Notes: generated by a model not told the origin, from the letters alone. A DNA stretch of 64,000 nucleotides from Streptomyces sp. WMMC500 (GCF_027497195.1 NZ_CP114905.1:496001-560000); one strand, 5' to 3'. Positions 50,626 through 59,513 are shown, counted from the first letter of the stretch. Numbers and translations: made by a program.

Positions 50626-50678
50626 GTGCGCAACGGTAAGGCGGGATCCGGACATCCGCCTTACCGTTGCGCACATGG
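50622..50678. promoter_or_regulatory. Mirror-image divergent promoter of the ligD ligase and polymerase genes
   Basis: The 23 bases at 50622-50644 are a perfect reverse complement of 50656-50678, around an 11-base centre (GATCCGGACAT). Each arm contains TACCGT followed by seven bases and the ATG of its gene, so both genes would use the same -10 box and leaderless start in opposite directions. A regulator binding the centre or the arms would control both equally. The arms include both start codons. Confidence 0.75.
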
Positions 50679-51685
50679 GTGCAGCGATTCAGCTCCAAGC
50701 GGGCGACAGAACGGTACGGCTGTCCAGCCCGGACCGGGTCTTCTTCCCGGCCAAGGGCTACACGAAGCTCGACCTCGCGCAGTACTACGTCGCCGTCGGC
50801 GACGGGATCCTCCGCGCGCTGCGGGACCGGCCGACGACGCTCGAACGCTATCCCGAGGGGATAAGCGGTGAGTCGTTCTTCCAGAAGCGCGCGCCGAAGA
50901 ACACGCCCGACTGGATCCCCACCGCCCGCATCACCTTCCCCAGCGGGCGGTACGCGGACGAGATGTGCCCCACCGAGCCGGCGGCGGTCGTCTGGGCGGC
51001 CCAGTACGGCACGCTGACGTTCCATCCGTGGCCGGTACGGCGCGGCGACACCGAGCACCCGGACGAGCTGCGGATCGACCTCGACCCGCAGCCCGGCACG
51101 GACTACGCCGACGCCGTGCGCGCCGCGCACGAGATGCGCGCCGTCCTCGGCGAACACGGGCTCACCGGCTGGCCGAAGACCTCGGGCGGCCGGGGGATGC
51201 ACCTGTTCGTGCCGATCGCGCCGCGCTGGACGTTCGTGCAGGTGCGCCGCGCGGTGATAGCCGCGGGGCGGGAGCTGGAGCGGCGGATGCCGGAGCAGGT
51301 CACCACCGCGTGGTGGAAGGAGGAGCGCGGCGAGAAGGTCTTCGTCGACTACAACCAGATGGCCCGCGACCGCACCATCGCCTCGGCCTACTCGGTGCGG
51401 CCGCACCCGCACGCGCCGGTCTCCGCGCCGCTGCGCTGGGAGGAGGTGGACGACGCCGAGCCGGACGACTTCGACCTGGTCACCATGGTGAAACGCTTCG
51501 CCGAGGTCGGCGACGTGCACGCGGACATGGACGAGCACGCCTTCGACATCACCTCGCTGCTGGAGCTGTCCGCGCGGCAGGAACAGGACCACGGCCAGGG
51601 CGACATGCCCTACCCGCCGGACCATCCGAAGATGGCGGGCGAGCCGAAGCGCGTGCAGCCCAGCCGGGCGCGCCCGGAGGAGTGA
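50675..51685 (+). CDS. ligD: LigD polymerase/primase domain as a separate protein
   Basis: A 336-aa archaeo-eukaryotic primase-type polymerase, the LigD PolDom that adds ribonucleotides at DNA breaks. LSSPDRVFFPAKGYTKLDLAQYY starts the domain; LRIDLDPQPGTDYADAV holds two metal-binding aspartates, WPKTSGGRGMHLFVPI the nucleotide pocket, and VFVDYNQMARDRTIASAYSVRP the third aspartate and arginines. The C-terminus ends with a Pro/Arg tail. It should act with the ligase encoded divergently, plus a Ku protein elsewhere. The phosphoesterase domain of fused LigD is missing here. Confidence 0.88.
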   Translation: MGAAIQLQAGDRTVRLSSPDRVFFPAKGYTKLDLAQYYVAVGDGILRALRDRPTTLERYPEGISGESFFQKRAPKNTPDWIPTARITFPSGRYADEMCPTEPAAVVWAAQYGTLTFHPWPVRRGDTEHPDELRIDLDPQPGTDYADAVRAAHEMRAVLGEHGLTGWPKTSGGRGMHLFVPIAPRWTFVQVRRAVIAAGRELERRMPEQVTTAWWKEERGEKVFVDYNQMARDRTIASAYSVRPHPHAPVSAPLRWEEVDDAEPDDFDLVTMVKRFAEVGDVHADMDEHAFDITSLLELSARQEQDHGQGDMPYPPDHPKMAGEPKRVQPSRARPEE

Positions 51686-51741
51686 CCGCGGGAGTGGCCG
51701 CGGCAGCACGGGCCCCCCGGCCTGCGGCTACGGCGTGATCG

Positions 51742-51747
51742 TAGACT
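51742..51747 (+). promoter_or_regulatory. TAGACT -10 box, probable leaderless start of Gfo/Idh gene
   Basis: TAGACT is followed by six bases and the ATG at 51754; no Shine-Dalgarno sequence is present. Confidence 0.5.
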
Positions 51748-51753
51748 CGGCGC

Positions 51754-52659
51754 ATGCGATTCGGACTCCTCGGCACCGGCCCCTGGGCGGAGCGCGCGCA
51801 CGCCCCCGGACTCCAGGCACACCCGCGGGCGGAGATCGCCGGCGTGTGGGGCCGGCGCCCGGAGGCGGCCCGCGCGCTCGCCGACCGCTTCTCCACCCGC
51901 GCGTACGACGACGTGGACGCCCTCCTCTCCGACTGCGACGCGGTGGCCGTCGCGCTGCCGCCCGACGTGCAGGCGCCGCTCGCGGAGCGCGCCGCGGCGG
52001 CGGGCCGCCATCTGCTGCTGGACAAGCCCGTCGCCACCGACGTGGCCACCGCCAGGCGGGTGGTGGACGCGGTGGAGCGCGCCGGGGTGGCCTCCGTGGT
52101 CTTCTTCACGCTGCGCTTCCGCGAGGAGACCGCCGACTGGCTGGCCCAGCGGGCCGGCGAGGACGGCTGGCTGCTGGGCCGCGCCGACTGGCTCTCCCCC
52201 GTCTTCGCCGGCGCCGACTCCCCGTACGCCGCCTCGCCCTGGCGCGGCGAGAAGGGCGCGCTGTGGGACGTCGGGCCGCATGCGCTGTCGATGCTGCTGC
52301 CGGTCCTCGGCGACGTGGACCCGGCGGCGCCCGGCGCCGTCACCTCCGCCCGCGGCCCGGGCGACACCGTGCACCTCACGCTGCGGCACGCCTCGGGCGC
52401 CTCCAGCACGTACACGCTCAGCCACACCGTCCCGCCGCAGGCGTCGGGGGTCACCGTGCACCTGCACGGCACGCCCGGCGTGCAGGTGGCGCCGGAGCGG
52501 GACGACGAGGGGCCCGTGCCCGCGTTCGTCCGGGCCGTTGACGCGCTGCTGGAGGCGGCCGACAGCGGCCGGCCCGACCCCCGCGACGTACGCCTCGGGC
52601 TGCGCGTGACCGAGATCCTCGCGGCGGCCGAGGAGCGGCTGCCCGCCGCAGGCGGGTGA
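51754..52659 (+). CDS. Gfo/Idh/MocA-family NAD(P)-dependent oxidoreductase
   Basis: A 301-aa oxidoreductase. The N-terminal fold has FGLLGTGPWAERAHAPGL and IAGVWGRRPEAARALADRF; LLLDKPVATDVATARRVVDA carries the catalytic lysine of the family (usual EKP is DKP here). The C-terminal alpha/beta domain contains DVGPHALSMLLPVLGDV, with the His that pairs with the lysine in sugar dehydrogenases. It would oxidise a hydroxyl on a sugar, inositol or amino-polyol. It lies 185 bases upstream of the ECF41 sigma factor on the same strand. Substrate unknown. Confidence 0.83.
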   Translation: MRFGLLGTGPWAERAHAPGLQAHPRAEIAGVWGRRPEAARALADRFSTRAYDDVDALLSDCDAVAVALPPDVQAPLAERAAAAGRHLLLDKPVATDVATARRVVDAVERAGVASVVFFTLRFREETADWLAQRAGEDGWLLGRADWLSPVFAGADSPYAASPWRGEKGALWDVGPHALSMLLPVLGDVDPAAPGAVTSARGPGDTVHLTLRHASGASSTYTLSHTVPPQASGVTVHLHGTPGVQVAPERDDEGPVPAFVRAVDALLEAADSGRPDPRDVRLGLRVTEILAAAEERLPAAGG

Positions 52660-52844
52660 TCTGACGCCGCCGGCACCCGCCTTTCCCGGCGGCCCGCGTG
52701 CCGGGACGTCCGGCGCGCGTGCCGCGTGTTCACCTGGCCGGACAGCCACCGCCGCGCGTCGCCGTCTTCGCCGCCGCGGACACGCCGGTGCGCGGCGCGT
52801 CCCGGCGGGCGCGGACCCGGCACGCACGTCGCGCGAGAGGAACC

Positions 52845-53720
52845 ATGGAGATCGCCGCCGAGTTCGAGCGGTACCGGCCGGTGCTGCTCGGCCTCGCCTA
52901 CCGGCTGCTCGGCAGCATGTGGGACGCCGAGGACGTCGTGCAGGAGGCATGGCTGCGCTGGGAGCACACGGACCAGGACGCGGTCCGCGAGCCGCACGCG
53001 TTCCTGACCACCGTCGTCTCCCGGCTCGCACTCGACCAGTTGCGCTCCGCCCGGGTCACGCGCGAGGCGTACCGGGGGCCGTGGCTGCCGGAGCCGGTGC
53101 TCACCGACGACCTCGGGCCGCTGGAGACCGTGGAGCTGAAGGACACCGTCTCGTACGCCACCGTGCACCTGATGGAGCGGCTGACGCCGCCGGAGCGGGC
53201 GGTGTTCGTGCTGCGGGAGGCGTTCCGGATGCCGTACGGGGAGATCGCGGAGGCGGTGGGGGTGAGCCCCGCGAACGCCCGGCAACTGCACCACCGGGCC
53301 CGGGGGCGGATCGCCGCCGGGGCGGAGCGCTTCAAGCCGTCCGCCGGGGAGCACGAGCGGCTGCTGACCCGGTTCCTCGACGCCGCGCGGGGCGGGGACT
53401 TCGGCGCGCTGACGGAGCTGCTGAGCGAGGACGTCGTGGCGTGGAGCGACGGCGGCGGCAAGGTCCGCGCGGCGCGGCGGCCCGTGGTGGGGCGGGCGAA
53501 CGTGGCGGCCTTCCTGCGCGGGCTCGTCACCCGCTACGGCCCGCTGCCGGACGCGCGCCTCATCGACGCCAACGGCGCGCCGGCGCTGTGGATCAGCATG
53601 GCCGGCGCGGACCAGGTAGTGAGTCTGGACGTCCGCGACGGGCGGATCCACGGGATCTACACGGTGCTCAATCCGGACAAACTCCGGCGGGTGCGCGCGG
53701 CACTGGCCGACGACGCGTGA
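52845..53720 (+). CDS. sigJ: ECF41-family sigma factor (SigJ-like) with SnoaL-type C-terminal domain
   Basis: A 291-aa extracytoplasmic-function sigma factor. Region 2 includes LGLAYRLLGSMWDAEDVVQEAWLRW (15-39); region 4 includes LTPPERAVFVLREAFRMPYGEIAEAVGVSPANARQLHHRAR (113-153). The C-terminal SnoaL-like extension has the ECF41 hallmarks DGGGK (202-206) and NPDKL (276-280), which act as an intramolecular regulator in place of an anti-sigma factor. ECF41 genes normally accompany a carboxymuconolactone decarboxylase/oxidoreductase/epimerase gene; here the nearby gene is a Gfo/Idh oxidoreductase. ATG follows GAGAGG. Target promoters cannot be identified with confidence. Confidence 0.88.
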   Translation: MEIAAEFERYRPVLLGLAYRLLGSMWDAEDVVQEAWLRWEHTDQDAVREPHAFLTTVVSRLALDQLRSARVTREAYRGPWLPEPVLTDDLGPLETVELKDTVSYATVHLMERLTPPERAVFVLREAFRMPYGEIAEAVGVSPANARQLHHRARGRIAAGAERFKPSAGEHERLLTRFLDAARGGDFGALTELLSEDVVAWSDGGGKVRAARRPVVGRANVAAFLRGLVTRYGPLPDARLIDANGAPALWISMAGADQVVSLDVRDGRIHGIYTVLNPDKLRRVRAALADDA

Positions 53721-53774
53721 CGGGAACGGTGTAGTCGCCGGCACACGGGGGACCCGTCACGCGGAGGTGACGAG

Positions 53775-53948
53775 ATGCTTCCCATCTTGCTGGTACTTCT
53801 GCTGGCGCTTCTTCTGTTCGGCGCCGGCTTCGCGGTCAAGGTCCTGTGGTGGATCGCGGTGGCCGTGCTCGTGCTGTGGCTGCTGGGCTTCGTGATGCGG
53901 ACCACGCCCGCGGGCGGCGGCCGGCGCTCCCGCTGGTACCGCTGGTAG
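53775..53948 (+). CDS. Small hydrophobic membrane protein
   Basis: A 57-aa protein with two membrane helices, LPILLVLLLALLLFGAGF and VLWWIAVAVLVLWLLGFVM, and a basic aromatic C-terminus (GGRRSRWYRW). ATG follows GGAGG at seven bases. Proteins of this kind are common in Streptomyces and annotated as hydrophobic protein. It is 54 bases downstream of the sigma factor and may be co-transcribed with it. The strong terminator after it closes the unit. Function unknown. Confidence 0.72.
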   Translation: MLPILLVLLLALLLFGAGFAVKVLWWIAVAVLVLWLLGFVMRTTPAGGGRRSRWYRW

Positions 53949-53999
53949 CCGTCGCCGCAAGGCCCGCCCGGGCCCCGCGACTTCGCACCGAGAAGGAGG

Positions 54000-54034
54000 G
54001 CCGTGGCCCCCGCCGCACGGGCGGGGGCCACGGC
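54000..54034. terminator. Strong bidirectional terminator
   Basis: A 15-base perfect stem (54000-54014 with 54020-54034) and a five-base loop, followed by TTCGTCTT, lies between the hydrophobic protein gene and the convergent dioxygenase gene. The best terminator of the window. Confidence 0.8.
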
Positions 54035-54053
54035 TTCGTCTTCCGGGTCCGGG

Positions 54054-54911
54054 TCAGGACCCGGCCGGCGCCTGAGCGGCGGCACGGGCCTCGGGTACGA
54101 CACCCAGCAGCCGCAGCCGGTCGAGCGCCGTCTGCCGCGAGGCGATCCCCGCGGCCCCGGCCGCCCACTCCGCCCACTCCGGCCAGCGTGCGCGGTCGAA
54201 CTCCGCGTCCTCGTACGCGTCCTCGGCGAGCAACTCCCGGACCACGCGCATGCCCTCGGCGTCGCCGAGCCCGGGCCACGCCAGATATTCGGTGCGCCAC
54301 GCCGGCCGCCGCCCGCCGCCCACGGAGCGGTGCAGCAGGTGGACGTCGAACGCCAGCACGTCACCCGGCTCCGTGGCCAGCACGGTCTCGGGCATCGGCC
54401 AGCCGGGGAACCCCTGGTTGGCGGGGTCGAGACCGCGGTACGCGGCCAGTCTCCTGGCGTACGCGGGGTCGTGCGACCCGGGCACCACCCGCAGCGCGCC
54501 GGTGCGCGCGGTGCGGGGCTCCAGATGCGCCAGGAACGTCACCCCGGGCACGTCGGGGCCGATGTCCGTGTGCCAGCCGGCGTTGGTGGTGAAGCAGACC
54601 GCGCTGGGCACCGTGGGCACGGTCATCCGCCCGCACAGTTCCGCGGAGCCCTGGAACAGCCGCGGGTCGTCGGCGATCAGCGACTGGCTGAAGGGCGTCC
54701 GGTCGGCGGCCAGCGGCAGGTAGTCGCCGCGGATGCCGCCCTCGTCGTACGGGTCGGTGTCGGTGCCGAGGCCGCCGTAGGCGTCGGTGAGGCTGCCGGT
54801 CACCTCGGCGGTGAGCCGGCCGGTCTCCTCGTCCGTGAGCAGGCCGCGCAGCACCACGTACCCGAAGGCGCGGAAGTGCTCGATCTGTTGGTGGCTGAAC
54901 AACGACGTCAC
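54054..54911 (-). CDS. Phytanoyl-CoA dioxygenase-family Fe(II)/2-oxoglutarate enzyme
   Basis: A 285-aa non-heme iron oxygenase. The 2-His-1-carboxylate triad is HTD in GWHTDIGPDVPG and His in VHLLHRSVGG, and the 2-oxoglutarate-binding arginine is probably in RTEYLAWPG. SLFSHQQIEHFRAFGYVVLRGLL starts the double-stranded beta-helix domain. PhyH members hydroxylate lipids, sugars or natural-product intermediates, so the substrate is not predictable. GTG 54911 is preferred because AGGAGA lies about eight bases upstream; earlier ATGs would add unsupported residues. Alone between terminators and a divergent lipoprotein gene. Confidence 0.82.
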   Translation of the reverse strand: MTSLFSHQQIEHFRAFGYVVLRGLLTDEETGRLTAEVTGSLTDAYGGLGTDTDPYDEGGIRGDYLPLAADRTPFSQSLIADDPRLFQGSAELCGRMTVPTVPSAVCFTTNAGWHTDIGPDVPGVTFLAHLEPRTARTGALRVVPGSHDPAYARRLAAYRGLDPANQGFPGWPMPETVLATEPGDVLAFDVHLLHRSVGGGRRPAWRTEYLAWPGLGDAEGMRVVRELLAEDAYEDAEFDRARWPEWAEWAAGAAGIASRQTALDRLRLLGVVPEARAAAQAPAGS

Positions 54912-55152
54912 GACGTCGTCTCCTCTCGTCTCGATGGCGGGTGTCGTCTCGCGCATCGGGCGGAAGGAGGGCCACGGGCCCGTCAGCGTCAAACGAATCC
55001 GGTTCGCATGGTCCTCACCCTAGCCACGCCGGCCCGCGCCCGCCACGGAGTTCGCCCGCCCGCCGCGTCCGGGGGTAGGCGCGGGCGGCGCGGGGCCAGT
55101 GCTTAGACTCGCCCCGACCACTGATCTTGACCGCATCGGGGGGTTTGCGCCC
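54912..55152. promoter_or_regulatory. Divergent promoter region of dioxygenase and lipoprotein genes
   Basis: The 241-base gap holds CGAATCCGGTTCG (54994-55006), an imperfect dyad that could be an operator for either gene, and TAGACT (55104-55109), a reasonable -10 box for the lipoprotein gene with its start about 45 bases downstream. No gene is visible in the gap. Confidence 0.3.
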
Positions 55153-56184
55153 ATGGGCACGAAGAAGACCGCCATATCCACCGCCGCCGCGGGTCTGGCC
55201 GCGCTCCTGCTGGCGACAGCGTGCAGCGGCGGCTCGGAGGACGACACGGGCGGCTCCGGGGACGAGAAGGCGCGGCCCCGCCCGTTGCTCAGCGAGGCCC
55301 GGGCCCGCGCGGTGCTGGAGAACTACGTCGAAACGAACAACGCGGCCAACGCCGACCTGGACGGCGAGGCGCTCGGCGAGGTCGAGGGCGGCGCGCTGTA
55401 CCAGCAGAGCCGGGCGCAGTACCGGCAGTTCCCCACGTACGAGAAGAAGTACCAGAAGCTCTACCGGAAGCCGTTCCGCTACCGCGCCGACGAGGCCGCG
55501 TTCCACATACCCGCCCGCGGCGACTGGTACATGGTCGACGCCCCCGTCGAGGGCCCCGGCTACGACGAGGGCGACCGCAGCCTGCTGGTCTTCGAACGCA
55601 CCGGCGGCACCTGGAAGAACGTCGCCTCCGTCGGCATCCAGGGCCGGGTCCCCGAGGTGGCCCGCGGCGACGGCGGCCTGCCGACCGCGCTGCCCGCCGA
55701 CGCCGAGGTGGGCACCACCGCGCTCGACGGTCTCGACGACGCGGTCAACGACCTCTACGTCTCGGGCGGCAAGAAGGACGGCAGGCTCCTCGCGGACAGC
55801 GAGGTGCGCGCGAACATGGTCAAGGACCACGCCACCCGCCGGGACTGGATCAGGCCCGAGCACGACGGCTCCTTCGAGACCGAGTTCGAGTCCGTGAACC
55901 CCAAGTGGGACGAGGCGTACGAGCCCGCCTTCCCGGAGGTCTACGCGCTGCGCACGGCCGACGGCGGCGCGCTGGCCGTCTTCAACTCCTACGACGCGCG
56001 CGTGGACTTCGCGACCCGGCCGGGCTTCCACATCGTTCCGGGCGACGCCACGAGGCTGTACGTCAAGGAGAAGGAGCCGCTGGGCGTGCGGGAGTACTAC
56101 GCCGTGCAGAACGCGGCGCACGTCCCCGACGACGGCAAGGTCGAGCAGCTCGGCGGCGAGGTGGAGATGATCGGCGCGAGCTGA
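55153..56184 (+). CDS. Lipoprotein of unknown function
   Basis: A 343-aa lipoprotein precursor. The signal peptide ends in the lipobox LATAC with Cys24 as the lipidated residue, followed by SGGSEDDTGG, so the protein is anchored to the outer face of the membrane. The mature part begins with LLSEARARAVLENYVETNNAANADLD and has many charged aromatic stretches (YEKKYQKLYRKPFRYRADEAAFHI). No named domain was recognised. ATG 55153 is preferred by the lipobox spacing and GGGGGG upstream. It converges on a histidine kinase gene and is divergent from the dioxygenase gene. Function unknown. Confidence 0.72.
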   Translation: MGTKKTAISTAAAGLAALLLATACSGGSEDDTGGSGDEKARPRPLLSEARARAVLENYVETNNAANADLDGEALGEVEGGALYQQSRAQYRQFPTYEKKYQKLYRKPFRYRADEAAFHIPARGDWYMVDAPVEGPGYDEGDRSLLVFERTGGTWKNVASVGIQGRVPEVARGDGGLPTALPADAEVGTTALDGLDDAVNDLYVSGGKKDGRLLADSEVRANMVKDHATRRDWIRPEHDGSFETEFESVNPKWDEAYEPAFPEVYALRTADGGALAVFNSYDARVDFATRPGFHIVPGDATRLYVKEKEPLGVREYYAVQNAAHVPDDGKVEQLGGEVEMIGAS

Positions 56185-56210
56185 CCGCCGGGCGGGTTTC
56201 TGGCCCGTGT

Positions 56211-57416
56211 TCACCGGTCCGGCGGGCCGGGCGAGTCGGGCGGGTCCGGCTGGTCGGGCGGGTCCGGTGGCGGGAACTCCACCGTGACCGCGAGCCCGCC
56301 CTCCGGACCCGGCACGGTGGTCACCTCCGCGCGGTGCGCGGCGGCGACGGCGCCGACGATGGACAACCCCAGACCGTGGCCGCCGCCGGCGGCCCGCGGC
56401 TGCAGCCGCTGGAACGGCTCGTACAGACCGGGGATGCGCTCCGCGGGGATCCGCGGGCCGCTGTTGACCACCCGCAGCAACGGGTAGCCCGCCTCCCCGA
56501 CGCCCGTGCTCACCCGCACCCAGCCGCCCGCGGGCGTGTAACGCAGCGCGTTCTCCACCAGGTTGCCCGCGAGCCGCGCGATGAGCCGCCCGTCGCCCGA
56601 GGTGACCGCGGGGCGCAGCGAGGAGTGCAGGTCCAGCTCGCCGGGCGCGGCGGGGCGGCGGTCGTGCAGCACGTACCGGGCGACGCGGGCGAGGTCGACG
56701 GGCTCGGCGGCCATCAGCCCGCTCTGCCCGCCGGCCAGCGTCAGCAGTGCCTCGATCAGCCGCTCCTGCTCCTCCCCCGCCGCGACGACCCGCTCGCACA
56801 CGGCACGCAGCGACGCCGCGTCCGCGCCCGGGCGGGAGAGCGCCACCTCGACCATCGCGCGCTGCAGCGTCAGCGGCGTGCGCAGCTCGTGGGAGGCGTT
56901 GGCGACGAACCGGCGCTGCGCCTCGAACGCGGCGTCCAGGCGGGACAGCAGCCCGTCGAAGGTGTCGCCGAGGTCCTTCAGCTCGTCGTCGGGACCCGTG
57001 ACGGCCAGCCGCGCGTGCAGGTTGTGCTCGGAGATCCGCCGGGCCCGGCCCGCCATGACCCGTACCGGCCGAAGCACCCGCCCGGCCATCACCCAGCCCA
57101 GGCCGACGGAGGCGGCGGTCATGAGGGCGAGCGCGATGCCGGACTGCGCGAGCAGGGCCTGCAGCGCGGCCTCGTGGCGCTCGTTGGCCACGTGCCGGAT
57201 GTCCGGGTCGCCCTGGCCGCCGGCCGGCTCGGAGCCGACCGTGACGAGGACGCCCTTGGCGGCGTCGCCGCGGGCGACGAGCGCGTAGGTGAGGGCGAGC
57301 AGCGCGGCGCCGGAGGCCAGGAACAGCGCGCCGTACAGCAGCGTCAGCCGCAGCCGCACGGTCCAGCGGGGCCGGCGGGCGGCGCGGCGGGCGGGCTCAG
57401 ATGCGGTATCCGGCAT
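56211..57416 (-). CDS. Sensor histidine kinase of two-component system 1
   Basis: A 401-aa membrane kinase. Two membrane helices flank an extracytoplasmic segment of about 45 residues (LTLLYGALFLASGAALLALTYAL; IALALMTAASVGLGWVMAG). A HAMP domain and the phospho-acceptor RRFVANASHELRTPLTL follow, then the ATPase with NLVENALRYTP, GPRIPAERIPGLYEPF and GHGLGLSIV. The short sensor loop (RGDAAKGVLVTVGSEPAGG region) resembles cell-envelope-sensing kinases. The C-terminus is a Pro/Asp-rich tail (PPDPPDQPDPPDSPG). Its start overlaps the response regulator stop by 20 bases. It belongs to the same subfamily as the kinase at 62351-63646. Confidence 0.88.
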   Translation of the reverse strand: MPDTASEPARRAARRPRWTVRLRLTLLYGALFLASGAALLALTYALVARGDAAKGVLVTVGSEPAGGQGDPDIRHVANERHEAALQALLAQSGIALALMTAASVGLGWVMAGRVLRPVRVMAGRARRISEHNLHARLAVTGPDDELKDLGDTFDGLLSRLDAAFEAQRRFVANASHELRTPLTLQRAMVEVALSRPGADAASLRAVCERVVAAGEEQERLIEALLTLAGGQSGLMAAEPVDLARVARYVLHDRRPAAPGELDLHSSLRPAVTSGDGRLIARLAGNLVENALRYTPAGGWVRVSTGVGEAGYPLLRVVNSGPRIPAERIPGLYEPFQRLQPRAAGGGHGLGLSIVGAVAAAHRAEVTTVPGPEGGLAVTVEFPPPDPPDQPDPPDSPGPPDR

Positions 57417-58050
57417 GGGGAACGGTCTCGATCACCGGCGGGTCGCCGAGCTTGCGGCGCAGCCTGCTGACGGTGACCTTCACGGCGTTCGTGAACGGGT
57501 CCGTCGCGCCGTCCCAGGCCCGTTCGAGGAGTTCCTCGGCGGAGACCACGGCGCCCCGCGCGGACAACAGCAGCTCCAGCACCGCGAGTTCCTTGCGCGA
57601 CAGGCCGAGCCGCCGGCCGCCGCGGCTGGCGAGCTGCTGCGCGGGGACGAGGGTCAGGTCGCCGTGGGTGAGGACCGGTGGCACGGCGTTCGGCGGGCGG
57701 CGGCCGAGCGCGCGGATGCGGGCGATCAGTTCGGCGAACGCGAAGGGCTTGGTCAGGTAGTCGTCGGCGCCGAGGCCGAGGCCGTCGACGCGGTCGGCGA
57801 CGGTGGCGGAGGCGGTGAGCATCAGCACCCGGGTGCTGCTGCCGTGCCTGGTCAGCGCGCGGCACACCTCGTCGCCGTGCAGCCCCGGCAGGTCGCGGTC
57901 CAAAACGATCACGTCGTACGCGCGGGTCGAGGCGCGGTCGACCGCCTCCCGGCCGTCGTACGCGAGGTCCGTGTCCATGCCGTCCTGGCGCAGTCCGGTG
58001 GCGACGGTCCGGGCCAGCTCCCGGTGATCCTCCACGATGAGCACACGCAT
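57397..58050 (-). CDS. OmpR-family response regulator of two-component system 1
   Basis: A 217-aa response regulator. The receiver domain has the acidic pocket at LIVEDH, phospho-acceptor Asp in VIVLDRDLPG and the conserved lysine in YLTKPFAF. The winged-helix C-terminal domain contains LSRKELAVLELLLSARGAVVSAEELLERAWD and the recognition segment TNAVKVTVSRLRRKLGDPP. It matches the CutR-like regulators of Streptomyces. The kinase gene overlaps its end. The 209 bases upstream contain the promoter but no second gene. Confidence 0.88.
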   Translation of the reverse strand: MRVLIVEDHRELARTVATGLRQDGMDTDLAYDGREAVDRASTRAYDVIVLDRDLPGLHGDEVCRALTRHGSSTRVLMLTASATVADRVDGLGLGADDYLTKPFAFAELIARIRALGRRPPNAVPPVLTHGDLTLVPAQQLASRGGRRLGLSRKELAVLELLLSARGAVVSAEELLERAWDGATDPFTNAVKVTVSRLRRKLGDPPVIETVPHAGYRI

Positions 58051-58259
58051 GCCGTCAGCGTGCCGGAGGGCGCATAAGCCCCTGGTAACAGCCCAGGCCA
58101 CAGGGCCGCTTGGGCCCGCGCCCGGCTCGGCGGGGCTGGCCGGCGCCGGGAGCGGTGCCCCCGCCCCCCGAGGAGAGACAGCAGGGGCACCGCGGTCCGG
58201 GTGGACATGTCTGCCTACCGACTCACCCGTGCCTGCTCCCGCGTCGGGGCACCGGCACG

Positions 58260-59513
58260 TCAGGTGGTGGCCAGCGCCTCGGTGGGAGGCAGCCGGGCGG
58301 CCCGCACCGCCGGGTAGAACCCGGCGAGTCCGCCGATGAGGAGCGTCGCGCCGATGCCGCCGGCCATCGCCCACACCGGCACCACCGTCGCCCAGTCCTG
58401 GGACGTGGCGTAGCCGACGGTCACGCCGATGCCCAGGACCACGCCGCCGAGGCCGCCGAGCCCGGACAGCAGCAGCGCCTCGCAGAGGAACTGGCTGCGG
58501 ATCTGGCCGCGGGTGGCGCCCAGCGAGCGCCGCAGGCCGATCTCGGAGCGGCGTTCGAGGACGGAGATGACCATGGTGTTGGCCACGCCCACCCCGCCGA
58601 CGATCAGCGCCACCCCGCCCAGCCCCAGCAGCAGGCCGCTGAGCGTCTCGTCGGTGGCCTCCTTCGCCGCCAGGGCGTCGGAGGGGCGCGAGACGGTGGC
58701 CTCGTTGGGGTTCTCCGGGTTGGCGGTGGCGCCGAGGACGGACTGCACCCGAGCGACGGCGGACTCCTCGCTGCGCGTGTAGATCGTCGTGGGGCTGCCG
58801 GCGAAGTCCAGCACGTCCTCGGCGACGTCCCAGCCGACCAGCGCGGCCGAGTCCAGCTCGGGCACCAGCTCGTTGTACGCCGTGAGGCCCACGACCGTGA
58901 ACCACCTGCCGCCAAGCCACACCTGCGAGTCGGGCCCCGCCGCGTAGATGCCGAGCTGCTCGGCGGCCTTGGGGCCGAGGACCACCGCGGGGTAGCGGCT
59001 GGTCGCGCCGTTCAGCCAGCGGCCGTCGGTGATCCGCAGCCCGACGGACTCGGGCAGGTCGACGCGGGCCGCGCTGACGCTGAGTCCGCCGGTCTGCTCT
59101 TCGGGGATCCGGTCGTTGCGGAAGACGTTCGCGTCGAGGCGTCCGACGGCGGAGACGTTCTCGACCTCGGGGATGGCCCCGATCATGGCCACGGACTCCT
59201 CCGGCAGGCCGGCCTCGGCGCCCGTGAACGACTGCCCGGGGGTGACGGTGAGCAGGTTGGTGCCCAGCGCGTTCAGCCGGCGGTCCAGGTCCTCCGTCGA
59301 GGAGGTGGAGATGCCGACGACGCCGATCATCGCGGCGATGCCGATGGCGATGCCGAGCGCGGAGAGGAACACCCGCATCGGCCGCGAGCGCAGCCCCGAG
59401 CCACCGACCCGCAGCACGTCCGCCGGGGTCATCCGGGCGGGCTTCGGCGGCGTGGGCGGCGGTACGGGCGGCTGCGCGCGGCCGGTCTCCGCCGTCGCGT
59501 GCGGCGCGGTCAT
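58260..59513 (-). CDS. MacB-like ABC transporter permease
   Basis: A 417-aa permease with four membrane helices and a large extracytoplasmic MacB-type core domain between helix 1 and helix 2. [19 protein letters not shown] starts the first helix; the C-terminal three-helix FtsX segment includes [35 protein letters not shown], a characteristic motif, and PTEALATT at the end. It forms an efflux or mechanotransmission complex with the ATPase and adaptor encoded upstream. Its start overlaps the ATPase stop by four bases. Last gene of the exporter operon. Confidence 0.87.
   Translation of the reverse strand: MTAPHATAETGRAQPPVPPPTPPKPARMTPADVLRVGGSGLRSRPMRVFLSALGIAIGIAAMIGVVGISTSSTEDLDRRLNALGTNLLTVTPGQSFTGAEAGLPEESVAMIGAIPEVENVSAVGRLDANVFRNDRIPEEQTGGLSVSAARVDLPESVGLRITDGRWLNGATSRYPAVVLGPKAAEQLGIYAAGPDSQVWLGGRWFTVVGLTAYNELVPELDSAALVGWDVAEDVLDFAGSPTTIYTRSEESAVARVQSVLGATANPENPNEATVSRPSDALAAKEATDETLSGLLLGLGGVALIVGGVGVANTMVISVLERRSEIGLRRSLGATRGQIRSQFLCEALLLSGLGGLGGVVLGIGVTVGYATSQDWATVVPVWAMAGGIGATLLIGGLAGFYPAVRAARLPPTEALATT

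Noticed and set aside
52727..52758. TGTTCAC and CGTC upstream of the ECF41 gene as an autoregulatory ECF41 promoter
   Set aside because: The spacer is 21 bases, too long against the roughly 16 of ECF41 promoters, and TGTTCAC is not an exact match.
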